A stretch of DNA of 46,205 bases from an uncultured Roseburia sp. Lineage in GTDB: Bacteria; Bacillota; Clostridia; Lachnospirales; Lachnospiraceae. The DNA lies in contig CANRSX010000037.1 of NCBI GenBank assembly GCA_947642555.1, forward strand, positions 1 through 46,205. The letters are read 5' to 3'. The number at the start of each line of letters is the position of its first letter. Position 1 is the stretch's first letter. Shown here piece after piece: positions 25,801 to 32,509 of this stretch. The translations under genes and the position numbers were made by a program. The notes below the pieces were generated by a model. The model was not told the origin of the DNA. It did not search any database and saw nothing but the letters and a program-made list of their open reading frames with translations.

Positions 25801-26121
25801 CTGCACGGCTCCAAGGGGCTCGAATTTCCGGTGGTGCTGATCTGCGGAGTAAAATCCGGCTGCATCCCTTTTCCGGCAGCGAAGGCATCTTCCGGGGAAC
25901 CTGCGGGCGGATCTTTGTCCGAATCTTCGTTTCAGGAGGAGGAACGCCGTCTGTTTTACGTCGGCCTCACGCGGGCGAAGGAGGAGCTGATTCTCACCTA
26001 TGCGAAGGAACCCTCCGCTTTTCTGGCGGAAATTCCAGAAGGAACGGCCGTCAGGGAGAAGGCGCCGGCGGGAAAAAGCAGGGAGTACGGCAGGCAGATG
26101 AGCCTGTTTGATCTGATGTAA
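22822..26121 (+). CDS. PHP phosphoesterase - UvrD-type helicase fusion
   Basis: 1099 aa in two parts. Part 1 (about 1-300) is a PHP metal-dependent phosphoesterase/nuclease-like domain (DLHIHSHYS with H7, H9 and H11; GSGDFTHPGW; SNSDAHSP). A CxxC...CxxC zinc ribbon (CNLC...CPVC) and a helix-hairpin-like region follow. Part 2 (about 495-1099) is a superfamily 1A helicase: Walker A GPGTGKT (515-521), VDEFQDISPLQ, GDHDQAIYGFRGA, LMTLHGSKGLEFPVV and FYVGLTRAKEELILTY. An Ala/Pro linker (about 441-480) joins them. QLSLF at 418-422 and QMSLF at 1092-1096 match the bacterial beta-clamp binding motif. A clamp-linked DNA repair or replication-conflict enzyme is therefore a reasonable inference, but the substrate is unknown. 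Confidence 0.9.
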   Translation: MYIADLHIHSHYSRATSKDCTPEYLDLWARRKGIHIVGSGDFTHPGWRKELSEKLEPAGNGFYVLKDEYRIADDTAADRIRPQFVITGEISSIYKKYDRVRKVHSLILLPGLKEAELVSGRLETIGNLHSDGRPILGLDCHDLLEILLELCPGAVYVPAHIWTPHFSLFGAFSGFDTVEECFGDLSDYICAVETGLSSDPPMNWRVSALDRYQLISNSDAHSPAKLGREANLLDIELSYEGLRRAIRTGEGLMGTIEFFPEEGKYHYDGHRKCNLCLTPAETEGYGGICPVCGRKLTIGVSHRIEQLSDRPVGYKREKAAGFESLIPLPELIGAAMGCSPASVRAEKMYRTMRKELGAEFPILREIPVEEIQRAAGWRIAEGIQRLRGGEVTWNPGFDGEYGKFYLFSHSELHDADGQLSLFEQPETKDADHTTKDAGQLRNPAGPAPTAPAGSAPAAPAGSAPAAPAASAASAPAASAAEQPRVWNDRQQPRVWNDRQRQAIESAGRVTMVTAGPGTGKTGTLAAHILHLIQVRRVKPSMITAVTFTRQAAGELRERIGAQLGKATARRLTIGTFHSIAWKLLADSGVEVSLAGEIQTRELVQNIRAEYGLKQSVSRLLTEISNSKNRMHTPASDQEKLVLETYQNRLNEWGALDYDDILLAALRIAETKQNGTGTGKDAGAGAFSYLLVDEFQDISPLQYRLIMAWNKGGRELFVIGDHDQAIYGFRGADAGCFEQLKQDVPDAAEIRLLENYRSTPQILSAADAVIANNPGTERILHANRPAGVPVRITEAESDRAEAIFVAKEINRLTGGIGMLEAQELFLTGERTFSFGDIAVCYRTHRQAALLEECLKKEGIPCVVTGREAFLQEETVRGTICFLRSLFYPDDRLAAQTAQSLLWDGDSADAKAAACDAMTEKYRPQIGQKKPQKFLEEWMKELKLEQKKEMQLLHQTAMCYPKLADFLEALESGTESELKRCGGKRYTADAVTLMTLHGSKGLEFPVVLICGVKSGCIPFPAAKASSGEPAGGSLSESSFQEEERRLFYVGLTRAKEELILTYAKEPSAFLAEIPEGTAVREKAPAGKSREYGRQMSLFDLM
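24265..24318 (+). repeat. Exact 27-bp tandem duplication in the helicase gene
   Basis: 24265-24291 and 24292-24318 are identical and encode QPRVWNDRQ twice. The second copy runs into RQAIESAG, the Q-motif start of the helicase domain. The duplication keeps frame. Confidence 0.9.
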
Positions 26122-26153
26122 AAAAACAGCGGGATCTGCGCCCGCTGTTTTTT
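26121..26153. terminator. Bidirectional terminator between helicase fusion and tyrA
   Basis: AAAAAACAGCGGG (26121-26133) pairs perfectly with CCCGCTGTTTTTT (26141-26153) over a 7-nt loop. The A and T flanks serve both strands. Both gene ends touch it. Confidence 0.92.
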
Positions 26154-27249
26154 ATCTCTGATATACGTGATAATGATGTTTTTTTAACAGCTCCACCGCG
26201 GTATGCAGAGAAGCCTCGTCATAGAGCTCGAGCCGGAGCACGCCGTCCTCGAATTCACGGTTGTGGATGATCCCGATATTTTTGATGCTTAAGTTATTGC
26301 TCGCGAGGATCGTGGCGACAGTCGCGATCCCGCCGGCCTCGTCCAGAAGATCAAGATACAGCTCGTAGACCCGGTTTAGCACACCCTTCTGCGGGATCGT
26401 GATGGAATCCCTGTAATCCTTTGCCGCGGTAAACGCTTCCATCAGCGCGGCGCCGTCCTTACGGTCGATCGCGGCCCTGGTATCCCCAAGCAGCTCCATA
26501 TACCGGTCGATCAGCGCGAGCAGCGGTTCCCGGTTCGAGAGACAGATGTTTTCCCACATCACCGGGGAGGATGAGGCGATCCGCGTGATATCCTTAAAGC
26601 CGCCGGCCGCGATGGTGCGCATGGTCTGGTCCTTATCGTCGTGTGTGCGCACGAGATTGACCAGGCTGTAGGCGATCACATGCGGGAGGTGGCTGATCGC
26701 CGCCGTCGCATAATCGTGCTGCTCATAGTCAAGGATCATCGGGATCGCGCCAAGCGAGCGGACGAGCGCGCGAAAATCGGCGATCTTCGCCTCGTCGGAC
26801 TGCGCGGTGGGCGTGATAATATAGTAGGCATTCTCCAGCAGGTAGTCCTTTGCGCTCGAGAGCCCGGTCTTCTCCGAACCGGCCATCGGATGGCCGCCGA
26901 TAAACTGACGCCCGAGCCCGAGCGCGGTCACGGCGCGGTGAATGTCGGATTTTACGCTGCCCACGTCGGTGATGATGCACTGCGGGCCGATATGGCCGTG
27001 CAGCTGATGCAGATATTCGATATTTTTCTGCACCGGCGCACACAGAAAAATGTAGTCGCAGTCGTAAAAATCATCGATGCCGCAGGGCGTGTCATTTTCG
27101 ATGAGCCCCTGTGCGTGCGCCTCGCGGACGGTGGAGGCATGCCCGGCGGTCGCGATGATGGAAAGCCCTTCATGCAGCTGTTTCAGCCGTTTTGCGATCG
27201 AACCGCCGATCAGTCCGAGCCCGATAAATCCGATTTTATGTAATGTCAT
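26152..27249 (-). CDS. tyrA: Prephenate dehydrogenase with ACT domain
   Basis: It oxidatively decarboxylates prephenate to 4-hydroxyphenylpyruvate in tyrosine synthesis. The N-terminal Rossmann fold has IGFIGLGLIGGSIAKRL. The core includes DVGSVKSDIHRAV and GHPMAGSEKTGLSSAKDYL, both family signatures. HLPHVIAYSL belongs to the helical domain. A C-terminal ACT domain (about 295-365) suggests feedback control by an amino acid, probably tyrosine. The 365-aa length is normal. The start follows AAAGGATAC, with a promoter at 27331-27303. It is the only minus-strand metabolic gene in this part of the window. Confidence 0.95.
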   Translation of the reverse strand: MTLHKIGFIGLGLIGGSIAKRLKQLHEGLSIIATAGHASTVREAHAQGLIENDTPCGIDDFYDCDYIFLCAPVQKNIEYLHQLHGHIGPQCIITDVGSVKSDIHRAVTALGLGRQFIGGHPMAGSEKTGLSSAKDYLLENAYYIITPTAQSDEAKIADFRALVRSLGAIPMILDYEQHDYATAAISHLPHVIAYSLVNLVRTHDDKDQTMRTIAAGGFKDITRIASSSPVMWENICLSNREPLLALIDRYMELLGDTRAAIDRKDGAALMEAFTAAKDYRDSITIPQKGVLNRVYELYLDLLDEAGGIATVATILASNNLSIKNIGIIHNREFEDGVLRLELYDEASLHTAVELLKKHHYHVYQR

Positions 27250-27302
27250 ATCCGTATCCTTTCTGCCGCCGCCATAGGACCGACGGTTATCATCTGCCTG
27301 TT

Positions 27303-27331
27303 ATCATAGTGTTTTTTCAAAAAAAAGTCAA
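27303..27331 (-). promoter_or_regulatory. Sigma-A promoter of tyrA
   Basis: On the minus strand TTGACT (27331-27326) and TATGAT (27308-27303) are 17 nt apart, and the spacer is rich in T and A runs. No T-box or attenuator hairpin is visible between it and tyrA. Confidence 0.75.
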
Positions 27332-27540
27332 CAGAATCCGGGCGGCGTCCGTGTCCGGGCCGCGGTCCGCACGCAATGTCCTGATCGGGCGGAAAGGATA
27401 AATATGGCGCTGATATGGATGCATTGTAAACAATTCGTAAATCCTGACCGGAAAAATCTACAGAAAGTTTAAGAAACCTACATATTATTTCCTCTGATCT
27501 GTGGTACACTAAATATAATTCGTGATATTGAATAAATAAG
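27332..27540. other. Intergenic stretch with no recognised feature
   Basis: Between the divergent tyrA and EF-G paralogue promoters there is GC-rich sequence (27337-27400) followed by AT-rich sequence. A TATAAT at 27514-27519 lacks a good -35. I see no conserved RNA, small gene or repeat here. Confidence 0.4.
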
Positions 27541-27569
27541 TTGTAATGAGCCGCAAAATTTAGTAAAAT
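27541..27569 (+). promoter_or_regulatory. Probable promoter of the EF-G paralogue
   Basis: TTGTAA (27541-27546) and TAAAAT (27564-27569) are 17 nt apart. This leaves a leader of about 85 nt. An alternative -10 (TATAAT, 27514-27519) is possible. Confidence 0.5.
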
Positions 27570-27662
27570 ATAACCATGCATGGAACAGCACCCGGGGATG
27601 GGGACGTCCGCCGGCGGTCTGCGTCGTGTATGAGACTATATCAGACAATGGAGGATTTGCGA

Positions 27663-29753
27663 ATGAACATTTACACAACTGACAAGATCCGTAATGTGGT
27701 GCTGCTCGGCCACGGGGGAAGCGGAAAGACAAGCCTCGTGGAAGCGATGGCTTACCTTGCCGGCATGACCTCGCGCATGGGAAAGGTGGAGGACGGCAAT
27801 ACCATTAGCGATTATGACAAAGAAGAGACGAAGCGTCTGTTTTCGATCAACACCTCGATTGTCCCGATCATCTGGGGCGACACGAAGGTGAATATCCTCG
27901 ACACGCCCGGCTATTTTGACTTTGTCGGCGAGGCGGAGGAAGCCGTCGGCGTAGCGGATGCCGCGATCATCGTGGTCTCCGGCAAGGCGGGGATCGAGAC
28001 GGGCACGCGGAAGGCATGGGAGCTCTGCGAGAAGTATAAGCTTCCGCGCATGGTATTCGTGACGGATATGGACATCGACGAGGCGAGCTACCGGCAGATC
28101 GTGGAGGACCTTCAGGGGCTTTACGGAAAGCGCATCGCGCCGTTCCATCTCCCGATCCGCGAGAACGGCCAGTTCGTGGGTTACGTCAACGTGCTCCAGC
28201 AGCGCGCGAAGCGCTGGACCGAAAAGGGCGACGTCGAGAAGACCGAGGTGCCGGATTACTCGAAGGAGAACTTAGAGCTCTGCCGCGAAGCGCTGATGGA
28301 GGCGGTTGCGGAGACCAGCGAGGAATTTATGGACCGCTACTTCGGCGGGGAGGAGTTCTCGGAGGATGAGATCCGTCAGGCGCTGCGCGTGAACGTGGCG
28401 GACGGCAGCATCGTTCCGGTGCTGATGGGTTCCAACCTTCTGGCGCGCGGCATGTACACGCTGATGGTGGATATCGTGAAATACCTGCCGAGCCCGGAGA
28501 AGCGCACCTGCACGGGAATCAACGCGAAGACAAACGAAGTTTACAATGCGGATTATGATTTCTCCAAGCCGAAATCAGCGTACATTTTTAAGACGATCGC
28601 GGATCCGTTTATCGGAAAATATTCCCTGATCAAGGTGAATTCCGGCGTTCTTAAGACAGATGACGTCCTTTACAATCACCATAAGGACGTGGAGGAGAAG
28701 ATCGGCAAGCTCTATGTGCTCCGCGGCAACAAGCCGGAGGAGGTGAAGGAGCTGCACGCGGGAGATATCGGAGCGCTCGCGAAGCTCTCCGACGCGGCGA
28801 CCACCGATTCGCTTTCCACAAAAGCGAACCCGATCGTGTATATCCGCGCGTCAATCTCCACACCATATACGTACAAGCGCTACAGCGCGAAGAAGAAGGG
28901 CGACGAGGACAAGGTTTCCCAGGCGCTGCAGAAGCTGACCTCCGAGGATCTGACGCTTAAGGTGGTCAACGACAGCGAGAACGGCCAGACCCTGTTATAC
29001 GGCATGGGCGACCAGCACTTAGACGTTGTCGTAAGCAAGCTGCTCGAGCGCTACAAGGTTGAGATCGAGTTAAAGAAGCCGCGCGTCGCATTCCGCGAGA
29101 CGATCCGCAAAAAAGCGGATGTGGAATACAAGTATAAAAAACAGTCCGGCGGACACGGACAGTACGGCCATGTCAAGATGACGTTCGAGCCGTCCGGCGA
29201 CCTCGAGAGCGCCTATGTATTTGATCAGTGCGTGGTCGGCGGCGCCGTGCCGAAGAATTATTTCCCGGCAGTGGAAAAGGGCGTGCAGGAATCCGTCACA
29301 AAGGGACCGCTCGCCGCATATCCGGTCGTCGGCGTGAAGGCCGTGCTCTACGACGGATCCTACCATCCGGTGGACTCCTCCGAGATGGCGTTTAAGGTGG
29401 CGACGATCCAGGCGTTTAAGAAAGGATTTATGGAGGCGTCCCCGGTTCTGCTCGAGCCGATCGCATCGCTTAAGGTTCTCGTGCCGGATAAGTACACCGG
29501 CGATATCATGGGAGACTTAAACAAGCGCCGCGGCCGCGTGCTGGGCATGAACCCGGCGGAGCACGGATATCAGGAGATCGCGGCGGATATTCCGTACATG
29601 GAGTTATACGGCTACAATACAGACCTGCGCTCCATGACAGGCGGAAGCGGAACCTTCTCGTATGAGTTCTCGAGATACGAGCAGGCGCCGTCGGATATCC
29701 AGCAGAAGGAAGTGGAGGCGAGAGCGTCAAAGCTTGATTCCGGAGAGGAATAA
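27663..29753 (+). CDS. Elongation factor G-like GTPase (EF-G paralogue)
   Basis: 696 aa with the complete five-domain EF-G layout. G1 is GHGGSGKTS (16-24), then the switch regions, domains II-III and domain IV with SGGHGQYGHVKMTFEP and GGAVPKNYFPAVEKGVQ. The C-terminal domain contains MGDLNKRRGRVLGM. Unlike true EF-G, the G3 motif is DTPGYFDF (80-87), with Tyr in place of the usual catalytic His. G4 reads VTDMD (133-137) instead of NKMD. These marks place it with the divergent EF-G-like proteins whose ribosomal role is unclear. GGAGG is 8 nt before ATG 27663. It is apparently transcribed alone. The canonical fusA is not in the window. Confidence 0.88.
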   Translation: MNIYTTDKIRNVVLLGHGGSGKTSLVEAMAYLAGMTSRMGKVEDGNTISDYDKEETKRLFSINTSIVPIIWGDTKVNILDTPGYFDFVGEAEEAVGVADAAIIVVSGKAGIETGTRKAWELCEKYKLPRMVFVTDMDIDEASYRQIVEDLQGLYGKRIAPFHLPIRENGQFVGYVNVLQQRAKRWTEKGDVEKTEVPDYSKENLELCREALMEAVAETSEEFMDRYFGGEEFSEDEIRQALRVNVADGSIVPVLMGSNLLARGMYTLMVDIVKYLPSPEKRTCTGINAKTNEVYNADYDFSKPKSAYIFKTIADPFIGKYSLIKVNSGVLKTDDVLYNHHKDVEEKIGKLYVLRGNKPEEVKELHAGDIGALAKLSDAATTDSLSTKANPIVYIRASISTPYTYKRYSAKKKGDEDKVSQALQKLTSEDLTLKVVNDSENGQTLLYGMGDQHLDVVVSKLLERYKVEIELKKPRVAFRETIRKKADVEYKYKKQSGGHGQYGHVKMTFEPSGDLESAYVFDQCVVGGAVPKNYFPAVEKGVQESVTKGPLAAYPVVGVKAVLYDGSYHPVDSSEMAFKVATIQAFKKGFMEASPVLLEPIASLKVLVPDKYTGDIMGDLNKRRGRVLGMNPAEHGYQEIAADIPYMELYGYNTDLRSMTGGSGTFSYEFSRYEQAPSDIQQKEVEARASKLDSGEE

Positions 29754-29755
29754 GA

Positions 29756-29790
29756 GATAAAAGCTAAAAGATAAAAGATAAAAGATAAAA
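29756..29790 (+). repeat. Five 7-bp tandem repeats before a ribosome binding site
   Basis: GATAAAA, GCTAAAA and then three GATAAAA units run directly into GAGAGGAGGG, the ribosome binding site of the next gene. It is a slippage-prone tract. Confidence 0.85.
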
Positions 29791-29807
29791 GAGAGGAGGG
29801 TGTGACA

Positions 29808-31127
29808 TTGAAGCTGCGAAAAGAACTGCTTGCCGTTTTCTATGTGATCATCCTCCTTTTGAATGACAGACAGGTAACATTTGCCAGGGACCTTCGGGCG
29901 GTCACAAATCAGAGCGAAGGGGCGGCGTACGTGACGGCATTCAGGCCGTCCGCGGCCGGTGCGCTCTCCGACGCCGGCACTGGCCGCATCCGGCTCATCT
30001 ACGAGTTAAACGGCGGGAGCAACAGCGCAGAGAATCCGCGCTATCTGACGACGGATCAGCTTCCCGTGCAGCTTCAGCTGCCGGTGCGGGAGGGGTATAA
30101 TTTTGCCGGCTGGTACACGGACAGCAGCTATCACAACAAGGTGACGGAGATTGACGGGGATACGCAGGATCTCGTGCTCTTTGCGAAGTGGACCGAGGCG
30201 ATCGACAATTACTATAACGTGGAGATGTACTCCTATCAGTCCGCGAATTCCATCGATTACAGAGGAAAGCAGTTAAAGGACTGCAGCTATATCTTCCTCG
30301 ATCAGGTGCAGATTCCGGGAATGCCTTCCACCAGGGAAGAGGATTTTCTTACAAATGTCATCAGCAGTGAGCGGCAGTGTCTGCAGGGGATGTGTTTTAC
30401 ACCGGATTACATTCTGATGACCTCGTATGCGGAGGGCGAAAACGATGCGGGTTCGCTTCTGGTCTTTGACCGGGAGAGCGGGACGTATCTGGTGACGCTC
30501 GGCATGAAAAAGGACAGTCATCTGGGCGGCGTCGCCTTCGACGGGGAGAATGTCTGGATCTGCCATTCCGGTTCGAACACCATTGAGCGGATCCCGTATG
30601 ACTACATTCAGATCATAGCGGAGGACGCGCCGGGGTACTGTGTGGACGCATCCGCCCTGTCGGACGAGTACCGTGTCAGAAACAGCCCGTCCTGCATCAC
30701 CTGTTACGGCGGCAGGATCTGGGTGGCGACGCACACAAAGTTTTTTGACTCGAAAATGATGTCATATGCGTACAGTCCGCTCGAAGACCGGCTGACCTGC
30801 ATGAGCAGCTATACGATCCCGAGCAAGGTGCAGGGGATCGCGTTTGACGCGGACGGATCCGTCTACTTAAGCACCTCCTACGGGCGGAACAATTCGTCCT
30901 ATCTGAAGGCGTACCGGTCGCTTCTGTCGCTCTCGGATCACCCGGAGGATCCGGCGGTAAAGGTGGAGATGCCGCCCTGTTCCGAGGAGATCGCGATTGT
31001 GGACGACCAGCTTTATGTCATTTTTGAGTCGGCGAGCCGGAAATATTTTGAGGGGACGGACGGGAACGGCACGAGCTCTTCCCCGCTTGACCAGATCCTT
31101 AAGCTTTCCCTCGAATCGGTCTGGTAG
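29808..31127 (+). CDS. Secreted protein with a Listeria-Bacteroides (Flg_new) repeat
   Basis: 439 aa. An N-terminal hydrophobic helix (about 7-20) looks like a signal peptide or anchor. Residues about 55-120 form one Flg_new/InlB-B-type repeat (IRLIYELNGGSN, REGYNFAGWYTDSSY, LVLFAKW). The rest (about 150-439) has repeated strand-like blocks such as LGGVAFDGENVWICHSGSN and KVQGIAFDADGSVYLSTSYG, resembling a beta-propeller. The start is a TTG at 29808: GAGGAGGG is 7 nt before it, while the in-frame GTG at 29802 lies only 1 nt after that site. It has no obvious promoter and may depend on the EF-G paralogue transcript. A surface or extracellular role is inferred. Confidence 0.8.
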   Translation: MKLRKELLAVFYVIILLLNDRQVTFARDLRAVTNQSEGAAYVTAFRPSAAGALSDAGTGRIRLIYELNGGSNSAENPRYLTTDQLPVQLQLPVREGYNFAGWYTDSSYHNKVTEIDGDTQDLVLFAKWTEAIDNYYNVEMYSYQSANSIDYRGKQLKDCSYIFLDQVQIPGMPSTREEDFLTNVISSERQCLQGMCFTPDYILMTSYAEGENDAGSLLVFDRESGTYLVTLGMKKDSHLGGVAFDGENVWICHSGSNTIERIPYDYIQIIAEDAPGYCVDASALSDEYRVRNSPSCITCYGGRIWVATHTKFFDSKMMSYAYSPLEDRLTCMSSYTIPSKVQGIAFDADGSVYLSTSYGRNNSSYLKAYRSLLSLSDHPEDPAVKVEMPPCSEEIAIVDDQLYVIFESASRKYFEGTDGNGTSSSPLDQILKLSLESVW

Positions 31128-31143
31128 ATCTGCGTACTGTAAA

Positions 31144-31169
31144 AGGAACGGTTCTTAAGAACCGTTCCT
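31144..31169. terminator. Palindromic bidirectional terminator
   Basis: A perfect 26-nt palindrome lies between converging genes. The stop codon of the minus-strand gene (31157-31155) is inside it. Confidence 0.75.
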
Positions 31170-31442
31170 CCTTGCGTTTCTCATCACATTTAAGATTTTA
31201 TCCGCCTTTGCGGCCTCCTCGCTGTTCATGTTCTGTTTTAAAATGGTGATCAGAAGGTCGGTTTCCGGCTCCGTGAACTGGATATTTCCGGCTTTTGCGG
31301 AATTCATCGCGGAGAGCAGAAACGGCATCATATCTTTCATCTCCGTCGGCTTTTTGCTGGACGCAAAATTCATCAGAAACTGCAGTTTTTCAGGCGACAT
31401 GTTTTGTAACAGCGGATTGTTGTTCAGGAAATCGTATGCCAT
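31155..31442 (-). CDS. Small methionine-rich helical protein, unknown function (95 aa)
   Basis: No family is recognised. The sequence is predicted to be mostly helical, with repeated Asn/Met pairs (NPLLQNMSPEKLQFLMNF, LLSAMNSAKAG, MNSEEAAKADKILNVMRNA). There is no signal peptide or membrane segment. AAAGGAAC precedes the ATG. It is 37 nt downstream of a second small helical gene in the same direction, so the pair is likely one operon. Confidence 0.7.
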   Translation of the reverse strand: MAYDFLNNNPLLQNMSPEKLQFLMNFASSKKPTEMKDMMPFLLSAMNSAKAGNIQFTEPETDLLITILKQNMNSEEAAKADKILNVMRNARRNGS

Positions 31443-31479
31443 AAGGTTCCTTTCTTATACAGCCATGCGTATGACCGCG

Positions 31480-31806
31480 TCAGGTGAAAATCGTCTCATA
31501 CGTTTCAAGAACGGAGAACATATTTGTCAGCATATCGAGCGTCTCCTGCTCCTTTTCGCTGCAGAACTGGCGCAGGTCGTTGATCATGGCGACCATATTG
31601 TTGCTTTCTTCATCTACGGAACACATGGACAATACCTTATCCTCCTGCGAGAAGATCTGGATTGTGTTCTGTAATTCCATATATTTTATTAATATGGCAA
31701 ACTGTTTTTTTTGTGCTTCTTTCATGTAAGGAAGAATCGTTTTCATCATCTGGAGCTGTCGGTTCTGCGTCATATAATCGAACGGGGTGAACGGTGTCTG
31801 TTCCAT
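31480..31806 (-). CDS. Small helical protein, unknown function (108 aa)
   Basis: No family is recognised. It starts MEQTPFTPFDYMTQNRQLQM and is rich in Met, Gln and Glu, with heptad-like stretches (KEAQKKQFAILIKYMELQN, LDMLTNMFSVLETYE) suggesting helix packing. Its general make-up resembles the following 95-aa gene, and both have a Met-rich N-terminal half, so they may be partners. It is divergently placed to the 55-aa gene at 31900. Confidence 0.7.
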   Translation of the reverse strand: MEQTPFTPFDYMTQNRQLQMMKTILPYMKEAQKKQFAILIKYMELQNTIQIFSQEDKVLSMCSVDEESNNMVAMINDLRQFCSEKEQETLDMLTNMFSVLETYETIFT

Positions 31807-31899
31807 AAATACCTGTCATATGTCTTTTTGCTATTCTATGAAGAAAAGAGGCGCTTTATGACAAATCGGGCATATGATGATGGTGTGGAGGAAAAAGAT

Positions 31900-32067
31900 A
31901 TGCTGATTATAGAACATAACAGTGTTTATGAAATAGATGAAGAATGCATCCGCAGGAAAGGCGCGCCAAAGGAATGTCATACGATGGAAAAGCTTCAGAA
32001 GCGCCGGGAACAGATGCGGGCGGATCCGATGACGGACGCCGGGTTTCTCCGGCCGTCTTCACGTTAA
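31900..32067 (+). CDS. Small charged protein, unknown function (55 aa)
   Basis: 55 aa, starting MLIIEHNSVYEIDEECIRRK, with two cysteines 15 residues apart-scale (EEC and KEC) and a strongly basic C-terminal half. ATG 31900 has GGAGG 8 nt upstream. The in-frame ATG at 31858 (69 aa) has AAGAGG and cannot be excluded, while longer versions run antisense through the neighbouring gene and are rejected. It ends at a strong bidirectional terminator. Confidence 0.6.
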   Translation: MLIIEHNSVYEIDEECIRRKGAPKECHTMEKLQKRREQMRADPMTDAGFLRPSSR

Positions 32068-32098
32068 AAGAGCCGGGAGCAGTCGCTCCCGGCTCTTT
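32067..32098. terminator. Strong bidirectional terminator
   Basis: AAAGAGCCGGGAGC (32067-32080) pairs perfectly with GCTCCCGGCTCTTT (32085-32098) over an AGTC loop. It serves the 55-aa gene and the converging cysteine-rich gene. Confidence 0.92.
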
Positions 32099-32131
32099 CT
32101 GCCACAGCAGGCTGGCGTACGCCGCGTCTGA

Positions 32132-32356
32132 TTAGCAGCAGAAGCCGTTGTTGCCGCCGAATCCGCCGCAGCAGAAGAGCAGCAGGATGATCCACAGACA
32201 GCTGTCGTTGCCACATCCGCATCCGTTGTTATTGCCCATGCCAAATCCGTTACCACCGCCGCAGCAGCAGAGCAGTAAAAGGATCCAGAGAATGGAACCG
32301 CATCCTCCTTCGTTACAGGTGCATCCACCACAGTTCGTTGCAGCTAAATCACTCAT
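32132..32356 (-). CDS. High-cysteine HCB-type small protein (74 aa)
   Basis: 74 residues with 14 cysteines and many glycines and asparagines. Two hydrophobic LLL blocks (SILWILLLLCCC and DSCLWIILLLFCC) form a duplicated helix-plus-Cys/Gly unit. This matches proteins annotated as chorion-class high-cysteine HCB protein 13 in Lachnospiraceae. The function is unknown; a cross-linked structural or spore-surface role is a guess from composition. ATG at 32356 follows GGAGG with 8 nt spacing. In-frame sequence upstream has no ribosome site and lies over the icd promoter, so it is rejected. A CATATGATA (32395-32387) that fits the sigma-K/E-like -10 CATAnnnTA lies 31 nt before the start. Confidence 0.8.
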   Translation of the reverse strand: MSDLAATNCGGCTCNEGGCGSILWILLLLCCCGGGNGFGMGNNNGCGCGNDSCLWIILLLFCCGGFGGNNGFCC

Positions 32357-32386
32357 GTTGAAATCCTCCAAATTTTTCTTACACTG

Positions 32387-32395
32387 TATCATATG
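32387..32395 (-). promoter_or_regulatory. Possible sporulation-type -10 of the HCB gene
   Basis: On the minus strand, CATATGATA matches CATAnnnTA. About 15 nt further upstream AACA may act as a sigma-K-type -35. The match is short, and a sigma-A reading (TATGAT) is equally possible. Confidence 0.35.
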
Positions 32396-32440
32396 GCCAG
32401 CCGGGGGAAGTGTTACTGTTTTTTTTCGGGGAATTATCCG

Positions 32441-32470
32441 TTGACAAGCAGGCGCAAACATGTATAAAAT
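32441..32470 (+). promoter_or_regulatory. Sigma-A promoter of icd
   Basis: TTGACA (32441-32446) with TATAAA (32463-32468, 16-nt spacer) or TAAAAT (32465-32470, 18-nt spacer). The icd start codon is 40 nt downstream. Confidence 0.75.
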
Positions 32471-32509
32471 AAGAAGCGTATGTATCGATGCACAGAAAGG
32501 ATGATGATC

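Noticed and set aside
29756..29790. Heptamer repeats as a CRISPR-like array
   Set aside because: The units are 7 bp and contiguous, with no spacers. No CRISPR array was seen anywhere in the window.
31711..31899. A longer version of the 55-aa protein starting at 31711
   Set aside because: The extra part is antisense to the 108-aa gene and has no ribosome binding site; 31900 has GGAGG at the right distance.
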